Shown here: positions 1 to 12,235 of the stretch, piece by piece
Position numbering within the stretch: the stretch's first letter is position 1
How the letters are laid out: every line of letters begins with the position of its first letter
Origin: Symsagittifera roscoffensis
Lineage: Eukaryota > Xenacoelomorpha > Acoela > Convolutidae
Reading direction: 5' to 3'
DNA: 64,000 nt
NCBI RefSeq assembly: GCF_963678635.1
Contig: NC_087068.1
Location: 13,271,872-13,335,871, forward strand
Made by a program: the position numbers and the translations under genes
The notes under the pieces: generated by a model
Told to the model about the DNA's origin: nothing
What the model saw: only the letters and a program-made list of their open reading frames with translations
Databases searched by the model: none

Positions 1-1540
1 AGTAACTTCAAATTATGTTAAGTTTTTCATTCGTTTTTTAATTCAAATTTTGAAAAACCATAAAAATTTGTGAATTTTTTTTATATCAAAGTTTATAATG
101 AATTAAGAAACATCAGATCTGGCAAACTGAAAGCAATTGAGCAGTCGCATTTGGACGCAAGATTTGCAACTCCTGAGAGTACTCTTACAGTACCCAACTA
201 CAACATTGGGAAATTCAAATTTTGAGAGACTTCACCTTAAATTTTCTAAAAAAAGAAACCAGAAAAAAATCACATTTCGATAACCGAAATTTGAGCATTC
301 TTTTTTGATGTCAATATTCGCAATCTTTGAAAGTACACAACTACAGGGTTGGGAATTTCACTTTGACGAATTATTCTGCAATTTGAGTTTCTGAAAAATT
401 TCCAAAAAATCACAAAAAATCGTTATATCTCTTCAACAAAAATGATTTGAGCATTCTTAATTGGAAGCCGAATTTGCAACCCATGAAATTACTCTGACAG
501 CCCCCCCCCCCCCCCCCCCCCCCCCAGTACAGGTTCGAAATTTCAAATTTAAAAAAAAAAAATTATTTTTCACGAAAACTTTTTGAAAAAATCACAAAAA
601 AGGTCATATCTGAAAGCTGCAAGATTTTGAACAATCCTATTTGGAGGCAAAATTCGCAACTCCTGTGAGAACCCTGACAGAGCCTCACTACAAAGATGAT
701 AATTTCAATTTTTGTGAAATTTTTTATATCTAAGTTTTCTGAAAAATGTTGAAAAAAAAAAATCCTAAAAAAAACGTCATATCTCGAAAACTAAAATAAT
801 TTGAGCAGCCTGTTCAAAGGCAACATTTGCAACCACCTGAAAAAACCCTCACATATTCCAATAACAGGATTGATATCTTCAAAGTTTTGGAACTTTGTAA
901 CATCTAGGTGTTTTTGAAAATTTCCTAGAAAATCATAAAAAACGTCATATCTCGAAAACTACAAGGATTTGAGCAGTCAAATTTGAAGGCGAAATTCGCA
1001 ACTCGTGAGAGTAACCTGACAGAGCTTCACTCCAGAGATGGTAATTTCAAGTTTTGTAAAAAAAAAATTTATATCTAAGTTTTCTGAAAAATTTTGAAAA
1101 AAAAATGCAAAAAAACGTCTACCTCGAAAACTACAAGGATTTGAGCAACCATAATCAGAGGCAAGATTTGCAACCCCTCGGAATACCCTCAAAAAATCCA
1201 ACAACAGGATTGAGATCTTCAACCTCTAGGAATTTTTTAAGAATCTAAGTTTTTGAAAAATTTTTTGAAAAAATCACAAAAAAACTTCATATCTCGAAAA
1301 CTACAACGATTTGAGAAGTGAGAGTTGGAGGCAAGATTCGCAACCCCAGGGAGTACCCTGACAGCACCCAACTACAGGGTAAGACTTTCAAAAATGAGAA
1401 ATTTTTCAAAATTAAGTTTTCCCGAAATTTTTGAAAAATCTAAAAATTGCCTATCTCGTAAACTAAAAGGATTTGGTTATTCATATATGGAGGACAACTC
1501 TGACAATATCCTACTATTGGGCTGCTAATTTCAAACTTGA
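1..1540. repeat. Diverged 155-180 bp satellite, block 1
   Basis: About nine units, each with the phrases CATATCTCGAAAACTA, GGATTTGAGCAGTC, GGCAAGATTTGCAACTCCTG, ACCCTGACAG, and AATTTCAAATTTTGAG. The GAGCA phrase falls near 137, 290, 446, 627, 800, 970, 1140 and 1310. A run of 25 C (501-525) interrupts it. Single units of the family also occur at about 32180-32260 and 35270-35400. No gene; small frames here are chance. Confidence 0.85.
501..525. repeat. Poly(C) tract
   Basis: 25 consecutive C in an otherwise AT-rich satellite block. The length may be affected by sequencing. Confidence 0.95.
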
Positions 1541-3114
1541 TGAATTTAACACTGAATTCAAACTGAAAAATTGAAAAAAATCCTAACCATTGCAATATAC
1601 GATATAGCTTAAACGTGAAAAATATTCTTTTGTTAAATAAGCGAAAACAAGACGTTAAAAAATCTTAAGCATGGTGAGATAGTGAAATCATGGTGAGATA
1701 GTGGCCGAGAAATCTTATTAACAGAGGCGAAGCCGAGCTTCGCATCAGCTGCAAAAAAAAGCAAACAAGCCATTGCAAACTAGCCGACTAAATGAGACTA
1801 AATTAGATCTATGAAAAATTTATCATGTTCATCTCTTTTTTTTTGTAACATTCAAAAATAAGACGTTGAAAAAGCTTATACTTGGAGAGATAGCGAAGCC
1901 CGCATTTAAATATATAATAGATATCCTCCAACAGGTAAAACTGTTTAAAAGGAATAAAAATCCATGTATGCATTCGCAAATAGGCCGAGAAAAAGAAAAC
2001 GAACGATAGCCTGGCAATATAAAAATTACCCAAAAAACTTCGCATTAGCGACCCATGTTTTGTCATTCCAAGCATGGACGTTACCATTATGCTAAGAAAG
2101 AATCAAAATGAGTGGCAGCACTTTAATGTATTAAAAAGTCTTGTACCCGGTCGCAATACCCTTTCTATCTGCTCTGCAATGAAATTCTCATGTTTTACAA
2201 TGGTCTTAAAAACAGCTTTCAGGTTGGTTATAGCAAAGCTTTTCAAGAAAAACATATCTCGGAAAAGATGAAGGGAATCAGAGGTAAAAGGTCCAGTAAC
2301 ACATTAATAGCAATCGTTTTAACGCTTTTCAATCACACTAGCTTCCTTCTGTCACAGAAATGACTTGAATTTCAACAAATTTACTTGTAAAAAGGTCTCT
2401 TTGAAGCTCTCATGTACCACTTCACATCCTGTTTAGCTTAAGTGTGCAGTTTTTGACATATTTTTGGGGAAATACGATAAATTTGATCGAAAAACGAGTT
2501 TTCTGACTTTCTCTCATGGGCTCTCAAAAGGTACATGGGCTCTGAAAACTAATTTCCAAGTGCGTTAGTCAGTACCAAAAGCGGCTTGTCCGGTCAATTA
2601 TGAAGTCAATTTTGCAAAGCCGTTCACTGTATTGAAAAAAAAAACATTTCAGCAATCTCTTAAATAAAGTGATCAATTTGCGATCAATAAAACATCAATT
2701 TACGAGAGCAAAAACAACTCATTTTAAGAGGACTTACTCTTTTAGACAGGAAATTATATCACATAGGCCCTGAACAATCCACTTCAATTCAATATCGTAT
2801 CACTTTATCAAATGGCAGCCGAAATAATTGACCGATATGAACAAATTGTTTTGAAACGACGACCTAAAAAAGTAGAATCATATAAATTTCTTCAAGTCTG
2901 ATGGCTTATGGAAGAAAAGGTAGTGATTCGAGTCTTTAAATTGATAAATATATCCAAATTGAAAAATTCATACGATATGTAGTTTATAGAGGACAATTGA
3001 TCATGTATAACAAAATCTACTAAAACTATTAGCAAAAGTAGGACAGCATAAAATATTTCACTATCAATAAATAAAGGTCATCATTTTCCTGCAAGATAAT
3101 TCTCACGAGGAGCT
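1541..3114. other. AT-rich non-coding stretch downstream of MON1
   Basis: No gene seen. It contains GCAATATACGATATAGCTTA at 1593, found again at 38275, and the small hairpin GCGAAGCCGAGCTTCGC near 1728, whose variants recur near 5043, 10624, 15311, 31783 and 42554. Confidence 0.5.
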
Positions 3115-6100
3115 TCAAAAAGTATAAGCATTGACTAGGAATAACTTGTCTTCTTCGTTTCTGACCATTTCCACGACCTTGTTAACCTAGTGGCGAAATG
3201 ATACAAAAGCTGATACATTCAGGAAACATCAACTTATATGAATAAAAAAACTGAAGCGAAGAAAGTAAAAAAAGTCTTTTAAACGTTTTGGCAGAGTTCA
3301 GAAATTCAATTAATTCAACTAAAAAAGGTGGACCAGTTTTTTTAAAGCTTTTCGAACCCCTCCCACGGAAGAAAAAACTGTACCCACTATTAGTTGTGTA
3401 AAAAACTACATTATGTACCAATAACACTTGTATCATTTCGAATTGACTCCACCCACCTTTCCGATGGCGTCATCTTTGCTGATGACAGGCGTGAAGCAAC
3501 AGTACACCTCGAAGATACTTGTCAGCCAACCCAGGATTATTTCGGAGTCGGTAGCTTGATACACTATTTTGAACGGTCTCTGGCCTAAAACCAGCAACAT
3601 TTAATGCTTCAGAAGAAATCCAACAGACTGTTGAAAAGAACCAAGGAACACAATTAAACAGTTAAAATACTGACGTTTTTGAAAAATCTCATTTTGCGAA
3701 TCTCCAAGAACAGTCAACAGACAGTCAGAAAAGAGTCAATGAGAACAAAAAGAGTCAGTGAACAAAAAAAACCAATGAGTTCTAGAAAAAATCTCAACTT
3801 CCGAACTTCGAAGAAAAAAAGATGGCCTTAAAGCTCTTTGCATTTCTAGAACAGTTTATGATTAACACTACTTTGATAAAATTAACCCAATTTGAGAAAC
3901 CTGGATAAAGAGGTTTTAATATTTTTTTAACTTGAGAAAACTGGATCAATTGGTTGAACTTTTTTTTTCGTTGGCAAATCTGATAATTAAATTCCATTTT
4001 CGAAAATAGAAGTCGATGACGTTTTTTTTGTGACCTTTCGCTGTTCGATACTGGAAGTTGCCTTTCTTTCGACAAAAGAATTGAGCTGAACTTAGAACGA
4101 AATCAAAAGTCAAACAGTAAAAAGTTTGAGCCTGAACAAATTTTAAGACTTTTCACGCAAAAACAAATCATCACGACCTATATAAGAGTCTGAGCTACCG
4201 TCATCGACAATTAATAAAATCAGGGTCTCTAAATATGCCAAATTTTCTTATTTCGTCAATCATTCGTCCAATTTTCAGATTTTTGATTAGTCGAAGAGCG
4301 CTTTAAAAATCTTTCGGCTTAAAAGGACCAGATCGTAAATACTCCTGGTTTACACGCTGTAGAAGGCTACTTTGAAAAAAAAGATTCCTTGATTGCAATC
4401 TTATCTAAGATTTAGCAAGATTTTGCTGACGATTTTTGTTTCTCACAGCCTTTAACTTATTATATGTTATAGTGTCATCAAAAAATATTTAGCTTAAATT
4501 GTGGTACTTCTGATTTCGTACTAATTTTATGCAAGCAAGTCAGTTAAGTAAAAATTAACCAGCAGCCCCAGTTTTATCAAAAAAGCTTGTTTATGGCGTA
4601 ACCTTCGGTTTATTTATTTTATTGACTTCAAAAAGTAGATGATTTTTGGGTGCTAAAAATTTTTCTAAAACTTAATTTCAATGCAAGTTTTCAAACATTG
4701 CTCCTAGCTATCAGAGCAAGCATATGGACTTTGTTCTCAAATCGTTCTTTATGAGTAATATTTTGGCTCATCGAAAATTTGCAATTGCCTATTAATGTTG
4801 CCCAGTATATTTTTCCATGAAATGCTCTATTAATCAATTAGCGTATCATCAGTCAAAACTAGTGGAAAAATTTAAACGCAAATTCAAGTTTTTAAATCTC
4901 TGAATTACCTAATTTCAAGAATCATTTTGGACAATGAAAATAATCTGAAAAATCATCTCTGAAAGTCTCAGTTTTAGATTTGAAGCTTTTATCAGATTAT
5001 TGTAGGTCTAAATTTTTCACCATTTAAAATAAATTATTACACAGAGGCGATGCTTTGCTTTGCAAACACTAGCAGCGAGAACAGAAAAAGCAGCTCTTTG
5101 AAGTGCTATAAGATAGAGTAGAAATAAGCCTCGAATAAGTAAAATTGCGATCTCGAGATTATGAGTCTCATGCACTCAGCCACGTACGCTTAATAAGACT
5201 CAAACACTAGCCACATATAAAGCAGAGAACACATTCTATGAAATTTCCAACACTACAGATCTAGATTATAGCAAAAGTGCAACCAAATAAGTGAGCATTT
5301 TCCACTTTTTATTTTGTTCACCAGTGTAATATTGAGATATCTTTCTTTTTCGTGATAATTATCTTTTCTCAAAAGGATAACCCTGTTTACACGTATTTAC
5401 CCGAGTGTAACTTGTGATGGATCTGCTTGTACAACTGGAACAGCCTGCACTGCTCTACAGGAGTGTCGTAAGGCAGACTGAAGGCAGGAGCTGTGAACTG
5501 CAACAACTGGCGCTGCTTGTACATGAAATGTCTCAAATCATACAGACCTATATGTATACCAGGGGTGTTAAACACGGAATGTTAATTTCTGAGGGATAAC
5601 TAGGTAGAAAAAAAACAGAATGATCCGACCATAGTCTTTGACAATAGAAGAAAAAAAATTCAAATTACTGCACTAAAAAATCTGAATAAAAAATAACCCA
5701 GGTTAATTCGACAGCAAGAGTAAGATAACCCGTTTGAAAACAGTTTAAAAATGACTATAAAACAAAACAAAAAATTTTGCAGAAAGTTTCTGAAAATTGA
5801 AGTTTTTGATTCCCAAATTGACGCTAAAAACTACTTTCTAACTTAACTCAAGTAAACTAAGTTTTCACGGCTCTAATTAAGGATAAATTAATTATTACAA
5901 GCCTTCACGCCCACCTTATTAGATTGAAATTAGACCAAAAATCAAAAAATTGTATACTTGTTTTTCTCAAAACTGAGAACATTCGAAATTTTTAAATGTC
6001 GTTTCAATCACGACTGAAGGGGCTTTCCGATGATTTTTTGTGGTACCTGATTTAGCGTGGAAAACTGAAAGAAAAACTAAAACACACCCGAATACAAATT

Positions 6101-9100
6101 TCCTCCACATTTTTCAAATGGTCGGAACAAAAATGATTTTAATTAGATAAAAATATTTTTCCGCATTATAAAGTGATTTTGCGTGTCAGGGAGTCCACAA
6201 ATCACTGAATGTCATAAGTTAAAATAAAAAGTGAAGACTAATAGCACGGATTGCTATGTTTTTTTCCGCACTGATCAATAATTCTAGATCCAAATTGACC
6301 GACACAATTTCTCTTTAAGGTATTTCAAATCATTCACTGTTTTGTTTTTATCGATTAATTAGTTAGAACTATTGCAACAGTTTTTGGACACAACTCAATT
6401 TGAACACCCCTGTATGTGAAACATTGAAAGTGTCGGTCTCTCTCAGCCCCAATGCAATTTCGTGGAAGCAGTTGTTTCTCCGTAATTTGGCTTTGATTTG
6501 ATCCTTGACCTCTTTTAGCCTGGGAAATGCCTCGCAATCTACACTCAGCATAATCAAACACGTGTTCTCGTCTAGATAGGAAACAAGTGCATGAAGAAAT
6601 CCATTTTCGTCAAATCCTGCAAACAAAAATGAGTTTCCATACAAGGCAGTGTTTGTTTTTGGGCCAACCAGTACTTTTTTAAAAAAAAAATCCTCCAATT
6701 CTTGTTCAACAGATTCTTTGTTCATTTTTCGAAAACCAACAACAAAAGCTGAAACCAGTAGATTTTCGACTATAGATATTAACAAGCCCTTTATATATCC
6801 TACCACTCTTCATATCTTAAAGAAAGAACCCTAAAAAGAAACATCAGCAACTCTTAAGTATAAGCACACTTGAAAAACGTTAATTAAACGAGGAAAACTG
6901 AAGTGTATGAAACATGTACATACGAACATAGCCAACTGATAGTTGGAAAAGAGCAGTGAACGCAAGGAAACTGAAACCTTCAACTTTTGAATTTCGAAGA
7001 AAAAAGATGGCCTTAAAGCTCTTAGAATTTGAAGAGCAATTTATGATGGACACTTTTTTTTGCTAAAATCAACCCAATTTGAGAAAACTGGATCAATAGG
7101 TAAAACTTTAATTTCGCTGGGAAATCTGATAATTAATTTCCATTTTTGAAATCGTGTCGATCACGTTTTTCGTGACCTTTATACTTTTGCTGTTCGATAG
7201 TGGAGTTTGCCTTCCTTTTAACAATGGAAATGCACTGAACTTATAAAGAAATCACAAGTCAAACTACGAAAAATCAAAATGTTAAGACTTTTTTAAGACT
7301 TTTTCCTGAAAAAATAAATAAAATCACCAAAACCTATATAAGAGTACTCACTAAAAAGTATGGTTTTCGTGAAAAATTTAATGATTTATTTCAATTATCA
7401 AACAGTCAACAATATGCTGAAAACTCAAAAGGAACTTCCAGTAAAAAAAAATAAACCGCTATTGAAGTGTCGAAAAGCTCGGTTATTGACCTCTACTGCT
7501 CTTACCTTATGTTTAAAATATTAATAAATGCTAATCGTCTGAATTGGGTAACCGTGCGGACGACACTGCCTTTCTTCCTTCTTTTTAAACCACAAAGTAA
7601 AACAATGATTTCAAAAATTATTTAAAAAAGAGCGAGCACTCGTGCCTGCACAACAAACTGTCGATTAACTCCACGAGATGTGAAATCCTGCTGTATGGCA
7701 AACCTTGTTTGGATGAAAAACTTACTCTAGCACGTTAAACAGCCAGTATTACTAGGTGTTGCAAATACTTAGTTGTTTAACTTGACAATCAGCTATTTTA
7801 GAGAGCAACAACAGCTTGAGACGTTAAAAGATTAACAAGCTTCTAAGTTCGAACATCAGAACTGCTTGTGTAAAATGATAAATTGAATGGACCTGGAAGA
7901 CAAATGGGGAGCCAGTGGGCGATGTCAGTGTCGCGGAAGTTCCCTGTTCTGGCGACTAGATTGAACAGAATGTGCATGTCCGATGGCTGCAACATACAAG
8001 ATCGCATATGGGAGTACTGGATCAGTTGGTTTCTTGCCATCAACACGTTGAACACTAGATCCTAAAAAATCAACACAATTGTTCCATGACAGTTTTTGTG
8101 ACTTGTTGACGTTATTTCAAAATTTGCATCGTGAAAATGAAGAAAGAGACTTTTTAATGGTTCTTCTTCAAATTTGAGCACTATCATTCCAACCCAAAAT
8201 GCATTTTTTCAACATTTTAGCTAAATCAATCCAACAGAAAGGCATTATTTTGCATTATATGCAAGATCGATCCAACAAAAACGCAACTTTAACATTTCAG
8301 ACTTATGAAAAAATATGATTCTGCAGCTCGTTGCAGAGTCCAATTGCAATAAATGTCACAACACTCGGTCAAAAAATATCCGACATTGTAATTGATTCGA
8401 AAGAGCAGAACTAAAAACCGAATCAATTAATAATAGATGCACAATCGTAAAAAAAATAAACGCTGTCAAAAATTTCTTTGAAAAGGTCCCTAACCCGGGA
8501 TCTGAATATTCTAGAACATTTGAAATAGTTTGAACATAAAATTAACTAGCATTGGTCTGTTCCACTTAACTCTGACGTTATGAATAATATCTCTTTAAGG
8601 TCAATTTTTCGACCGCGTGACTTTACATCTATTTTTCATGACTTGCCTTGACATCTACGACTAAACTCCTTCCGATGAGATCTCTGATGTTTCCCTTCAG
8701 TTTGACACAGTGCACTGAGCCTAAGAGCACACTGGGGTTGTTCTCCATCATGTCACACATCCCGTCCAGATACTTCCGACCACTGTCGTCCAGCAGACGC
8801 CTACATTCGTCCAATATACCATCATAGCCATATTAATAACCAACATAGCCAAAAGGCTGGCATAAATGGCGTTTCTGAGATCAAAGAACAGTAGAAATCA
8901 TCTATTTGCTTTAATTTATAAAACTATATAGCTTTACAGCTGATGAATAAAAGTCAGGACATTTATATGCGTGGCAATTATTTCTTTTTAAAGGCCAAGT
9001 CAGATTATTTCCATTTACAAATACTTGGAGCCTTAAACAGTCTCGTCTCAGATCATTTTTTCCGAGAGAACTTTCTTGATACAAACTGTTTCGGAAAGAA

Positions 9101-12100
9101 ACTCATTGTTGAACTGTCTTTAAAATGGTACCACTGTTGACACCATGTGAGTTCTTTTCGAAGCACAAAAAATCATTTGGAGAAGAAGTCTGGCATAGGC
9201 CATAGTTACTAGCTACATTCCTATGAAAGAATGAAGAACACTAATGCAAGTGATAACAGCAGCCGACCTTAGATCGTAGTTCTCTCTGACTTTGAATCTG
9301 GCCTGTAGCATCTTGGCACTGACTAGTGATATGACCTGGTTGTACATGTAGGACAGCTGTCTCGCCAACTGGTTCACGGAGTCCTTCAAGCCACTCACTC
9401 CAACCAATATCAGAGGTGACCTCACCAGGAAAACGAACAGTCTGCAGCCAATGAAGTGAAATGATTAAATGCAGCGGTGAAAATAGTCTCTTGATATTAT
9501 AATTTGATTCTTTTGCCGCTCTCTTACAAAACCAGACCATTTTTTTGTTCAAACCTTGGACTCAGCAACATTACGAATCAAGATAATACGAAATTAACCG
9601 CCCGTCCTTTGAACATTTGAATAAAACTTGCTAATCACAAGCGTTTGCAAAGATTTGGACCCCGTAAACAAAGTTTATGGTGAACGAAACGAAAAAAAAT
9701 ACTGGTGGGTGGAAACGGGAAAAGTGGAGGGCGCTACAAATCTAATAAAATTTAGTGTACATGTTAGAGTGTTTATAATATGCGGGTAAAATTGCCTGTC
9801 CCGTAAGATGTATAATTTCACCAACCTGTCTTTGGTTCTGATCGAACTTAGGGTGTCATTTTCTACACTGATGAATGAAACTAGCGCAGTCATCACTCCG
9901 AACAGAGGAAGATGTTCGTCTTCTTGACTGTGCCGCGTGTAGATCGGTTTACCTGCCGAGCTGAAACACCCATAAACTATTTTTAAAAATCAGAACTCCA
10001 AAGCGTTATCTACTATTAATGCTTTATAATTCGTGTCAAAAAACTTCATCCGTAACATACATTAACAGAAGATGCCGGAAAAAAATGGAGATCTGCCGGT
10101 TGGTAGCGAAAGAAGTAAAGTTTCTATGAAAGTTGGCGATTAAACCGGGAGCTAGAGATCTCTTGAAAATCTACAAAACCTGTTTTATCTTATCCTACCT
10201 CAGAATGAACATGTGTTTCTCCTGTGTCATCAAAATCTGTCTCGCTTTGATTGCACTCAACTCCTCTTGACTCTGACCGGAAATAACGAGCGTCCCACTC
10301 CGATTCAGGTGCACCCCATGTTCGACACTTGCATACTTCGAGGAGTCCTCGCTACTACTCGTTATTGACTGGCTCAACTCATTATCTGAAGTGTCGGTGG
10401 AGTTTTGGAACCCTGCACGACGTTGGATCTCCTGCAACCATATATGAGCAGATAAAGTTGGCAGTTTGAAGTAACTTGATAAAAAACCTGACCGATAAAC
10501 AAAAAACACAGCCAACACTTAAATTTCTGTGTTCACTAATGTTAGTTTTAACTTAAAAAACATGTGAGCTTAAGCTCTTTGAATATCAAGAATCTTCTAT
10601 GATTGACACTATTTTGAGACACAGAGACGAAGCGGAGCATCAGACTTATTATAACCGGCAAACAAAGCAATTTCAGCCAGCGACGGAGCTAATTCGGCAA
10701 ATGAAAAATTCGAAAAATGTCCGAAAACTATATCTACAAAAATAGCCAACAGAAGATTGGCCAAGTATAATTTGGAAAATTTCAAAGAAACAGTATATCA
10801 GGTTGAAGCTCTGTTAATTTCAAGAACAATTTATGACGGACACTTTTTTGATACAATTAACTATTAACAGATTGATTTTCAAATTGAAACAGCTTCATAC
10901 AACAATTTGAAGTTTTCTTAAAACGTGAAAATCAACAGCCAACAGAAAGTTATTCAATGAACGCAACGAAACAGAAAAAAAACTTGGCTAACAAATTTCA
11001 AATAAAAATAGATATCATTAAAGCTCTTAGAATTTCTAGATCAATTAATGATTGGAACTTTTTAGACAAAATTAACCCAATTTGAGACCTTTATATTCCG
11101 CTGGACAATCTGAAAAATTATATCCTTTTTCTAAACTTGAGGTCGTTCACGTTTTTCGTGACATTTTCAATTTCGCTGTTCGATAGTAAAGTTTTCCTTC
11201 CTTTTATAAAAAATAAATCAAATGAACAGGAAAAAAATCGAAGATCAAATCGCAAAAAAAAAATCATATTTGAGCATGAAAAAAATCCAAAAAATCATCA
11301 CGACCTATATAAAAGTCTTCACCACGACCATTGAACAAAAAAGGACAAGCTGTTCTTTTAGGAGAAAATCCGAGTGAGTAAGAGATCACAAATTGAAGGA
11401 AAAAAATTGCTCAAATCAAAATAAAAAAAACTGCTCTTTAGCAGCTAAGCCGACAAAAAATGATAATAAAAAATGAGCAAAAGAAGTGGGTTCTGGCCGG
11501 ATTCAAGCACAAGACATTTGTCGTCTTAAGCATAGAAGTTACCGCTATCCAAGTAACCAGGTAGGGGTAACTGAGTTCTGGTCGGATTCTGGGTTCCAAA
11601 CGGATTTTTTTTAAGTTTGCAAAAAGAAATGGGTTCTGGCCGGATTCAAGCAGAGGGCATTTATCATCCTAAGCATTGAAGTCAGCGCTACCGAACCATG
11701 GAATGTTTCAGAACAATCAAAATTAATTTTTTTTTGAAATTTATTCATCTTTTTTGGGCAATTCGTACCTTCGTCATTGAAGTGTGTAACTGAAAACTTC
11801 CTTTCTACTTCAAAAACAAATTTGAACTTTCTCTCAAAACATACGAACTGAATAACCGAAAACTAACTGAATTCATATTTAATCAAAAACGTAGAACTAA
11901 ATACTATGGAGCAAGGTAACGAAATAACTTCTAATTTTCAAACATTCGGCGCCAACACTGACCTTAACTGTCAGCCCCGATGGGTGTCTTTTCAAGGGCG
12001 ATATCAAGGTCTCATCCACACTGCTTTCCACTCCGTAGTCCCCACTGTCAGAAAGGAGAAACGACTGCAACTCTGATGTAACTACACGCGCAGACGGCAA

Positions 12101-12235
12101 GCTTATGTTTCCGTTCGGATCCGAGACCAGATTCTGCGCATCTTCGTCGTGACTGATGTCTACAAAGTCATGGTCACTGCTAGCGTCATCACTGTTCTCT
12201 ATACTGCTCTCATCTCCGATGTTAATTGAGTTCAT
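3115..12235 (-). CDS. MON1: MON1 vacuolar fusion protein (Rab7 GEF subunit), 10 exons
   Basis: Exons, read on the minus strand: 12235-11963, 10431-10199, 9960-9826, 9441-9268, 8800-8647, 8061-7893, 6616-6414, 5551-5401, 3584-3457, 3186-3115 (stop TGA). The joined frame gives 563 aa, in the range known for animal MON1. The start is the ATG at 12235 and the first exon is acidic and Ser-rich. Family hallmarks recognised by eye appear in order: SAGKPIYTR, FGVMTALVSF, LVRSPLILVGVS, ENYDLRRLL, MARNQL, LFNLVA, LPICLPGFDENGF, LYDLRHFMYK, RPFKIVY and a final NEEDKLFLVNAYTF. MON1 pairs with CCZ1 to activate Rab7 on late endosomes (family knowledge). Introns are GT-AG, except intron 5, which uses GC (AAG/GCAAGT), and intron 7 (6413-5552), which contains an hAT-like element and has no in-frame GT-AG solution close to the conserved codons. 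The identification is secure; the exon 7/8 edges are the uncertain part. Confidence 0.93.
3700..4215. repeat. Dispersed CCTATATAAGAGTC family, copy 1
   Basis: Long member, about 500 bp. Typical phrases are GAAAAAAAGATGGCCTTAAA, GCTCTTTGCATTTCTAGAAC, CTGGATCAATTGG, GCTGTTCGATACTGGAAGTT and, at the end, CACGACCTATATAAGAGTCT. Lies in MON1 intron 8. Confidence 0.7.
5129..5190 (-). other. tRNA-Met-like sequence (SINE head or pseudogene)
   Basis: The minus strand reads an A-box-like GTGGCTGAGTGCATGAG, then a stem-loop GAGACTCATAATCTC (5169-5155) with CAT as anticodon in the context CTCATAA that is typical of elongator tRNA-Met, then CGAGATCGC and a weak B box (TTATTCGAGGC). The acceptor stem does not pair well, so it is not a working gene. 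Confidence 0.45.
5560..6412. mobile_element. hAT-like non-autonomous element filling MON1 intron 7
   Basis: It begins CAGGGGTGTT and ends AACACCCCTG, perfect 10 bp terminal inverted repeats of the type used by hAT transposons. Flanks are TATGTATA-C on the left and TATGTGAA on the right, 6 of 8 bases alike, as for a decayed 8 bp target duplication. 853 bp with no transposase frame. Inside, about 6045-6140 recurs elsewhere in the window (28068-28175, 33508-33605, 34395-34492). It coincides with the interruption of the MON1 coding sequence. Confidence 0.7.
6940..7350. repeat. Dispersed CCTATATAAGAGTC family, copy 2
   Basis: Same order of phrases: AAAAGATGGCCTTAAAGCTC, AACTGGATCAATAGG, TTTGCTGTTCGATAGTGGAG, AAAACCTATATAAGAGTACT. 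Lies in MON1 intron 6. Confidence 0.7.
10930..11335. repeat. Dispersed CCTATATAAGAGTC family, copy 3
   Basis: Contains AACAGCCAACAGAAAGTTAT, ATTAAAGCTCTTAGAATTTC, TTCGCTGTTCGATAGTAAAG and CACGACCTATATAAAAGTCT. Lies in MON1 intron 1. Confidence 0.7.
11488..11560 (-). other. tRNA-derived SINE-like head, copy 1
   Basis: The minus strand has GGATAGCGGTAACTTC (A-box-like), TGCTTAAGACGACAAATG, then GTGCTTGAATCCGGCCAGAA (B-box-like). A close relative lies at 11631-11700. MON1 intron 1. Confidence 0.5.
11631..11700 (-). other. tRNA-derived SINE-like head, copy 2
   Basis: The minus strand has CGGTAGCGCTGACTTCAATG, then CTGCTTGAATCCGGCCAGAA, the same A-box and B-box layout as 11488-11560, in the same orientation. 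Confidence 0.5.

Noticed and set aside
5552-6413. U12-type AT-AC intron as explanation of MON1 intron 7
   Set aside because: One possible cut gives AT-AC ends, but the start ATACAGGG does not fit the U12 donor consensus ATATCC.
6617-6806. In-frame extension upstream of MON1 exon 7 (MVGYIKGLL...)
   Set aside because: It lies before a good acceptor (TTTGTTTGCAG) and has no match to MON1; joining exon 6 at that acceptor gives the expected LPGFDENGF.
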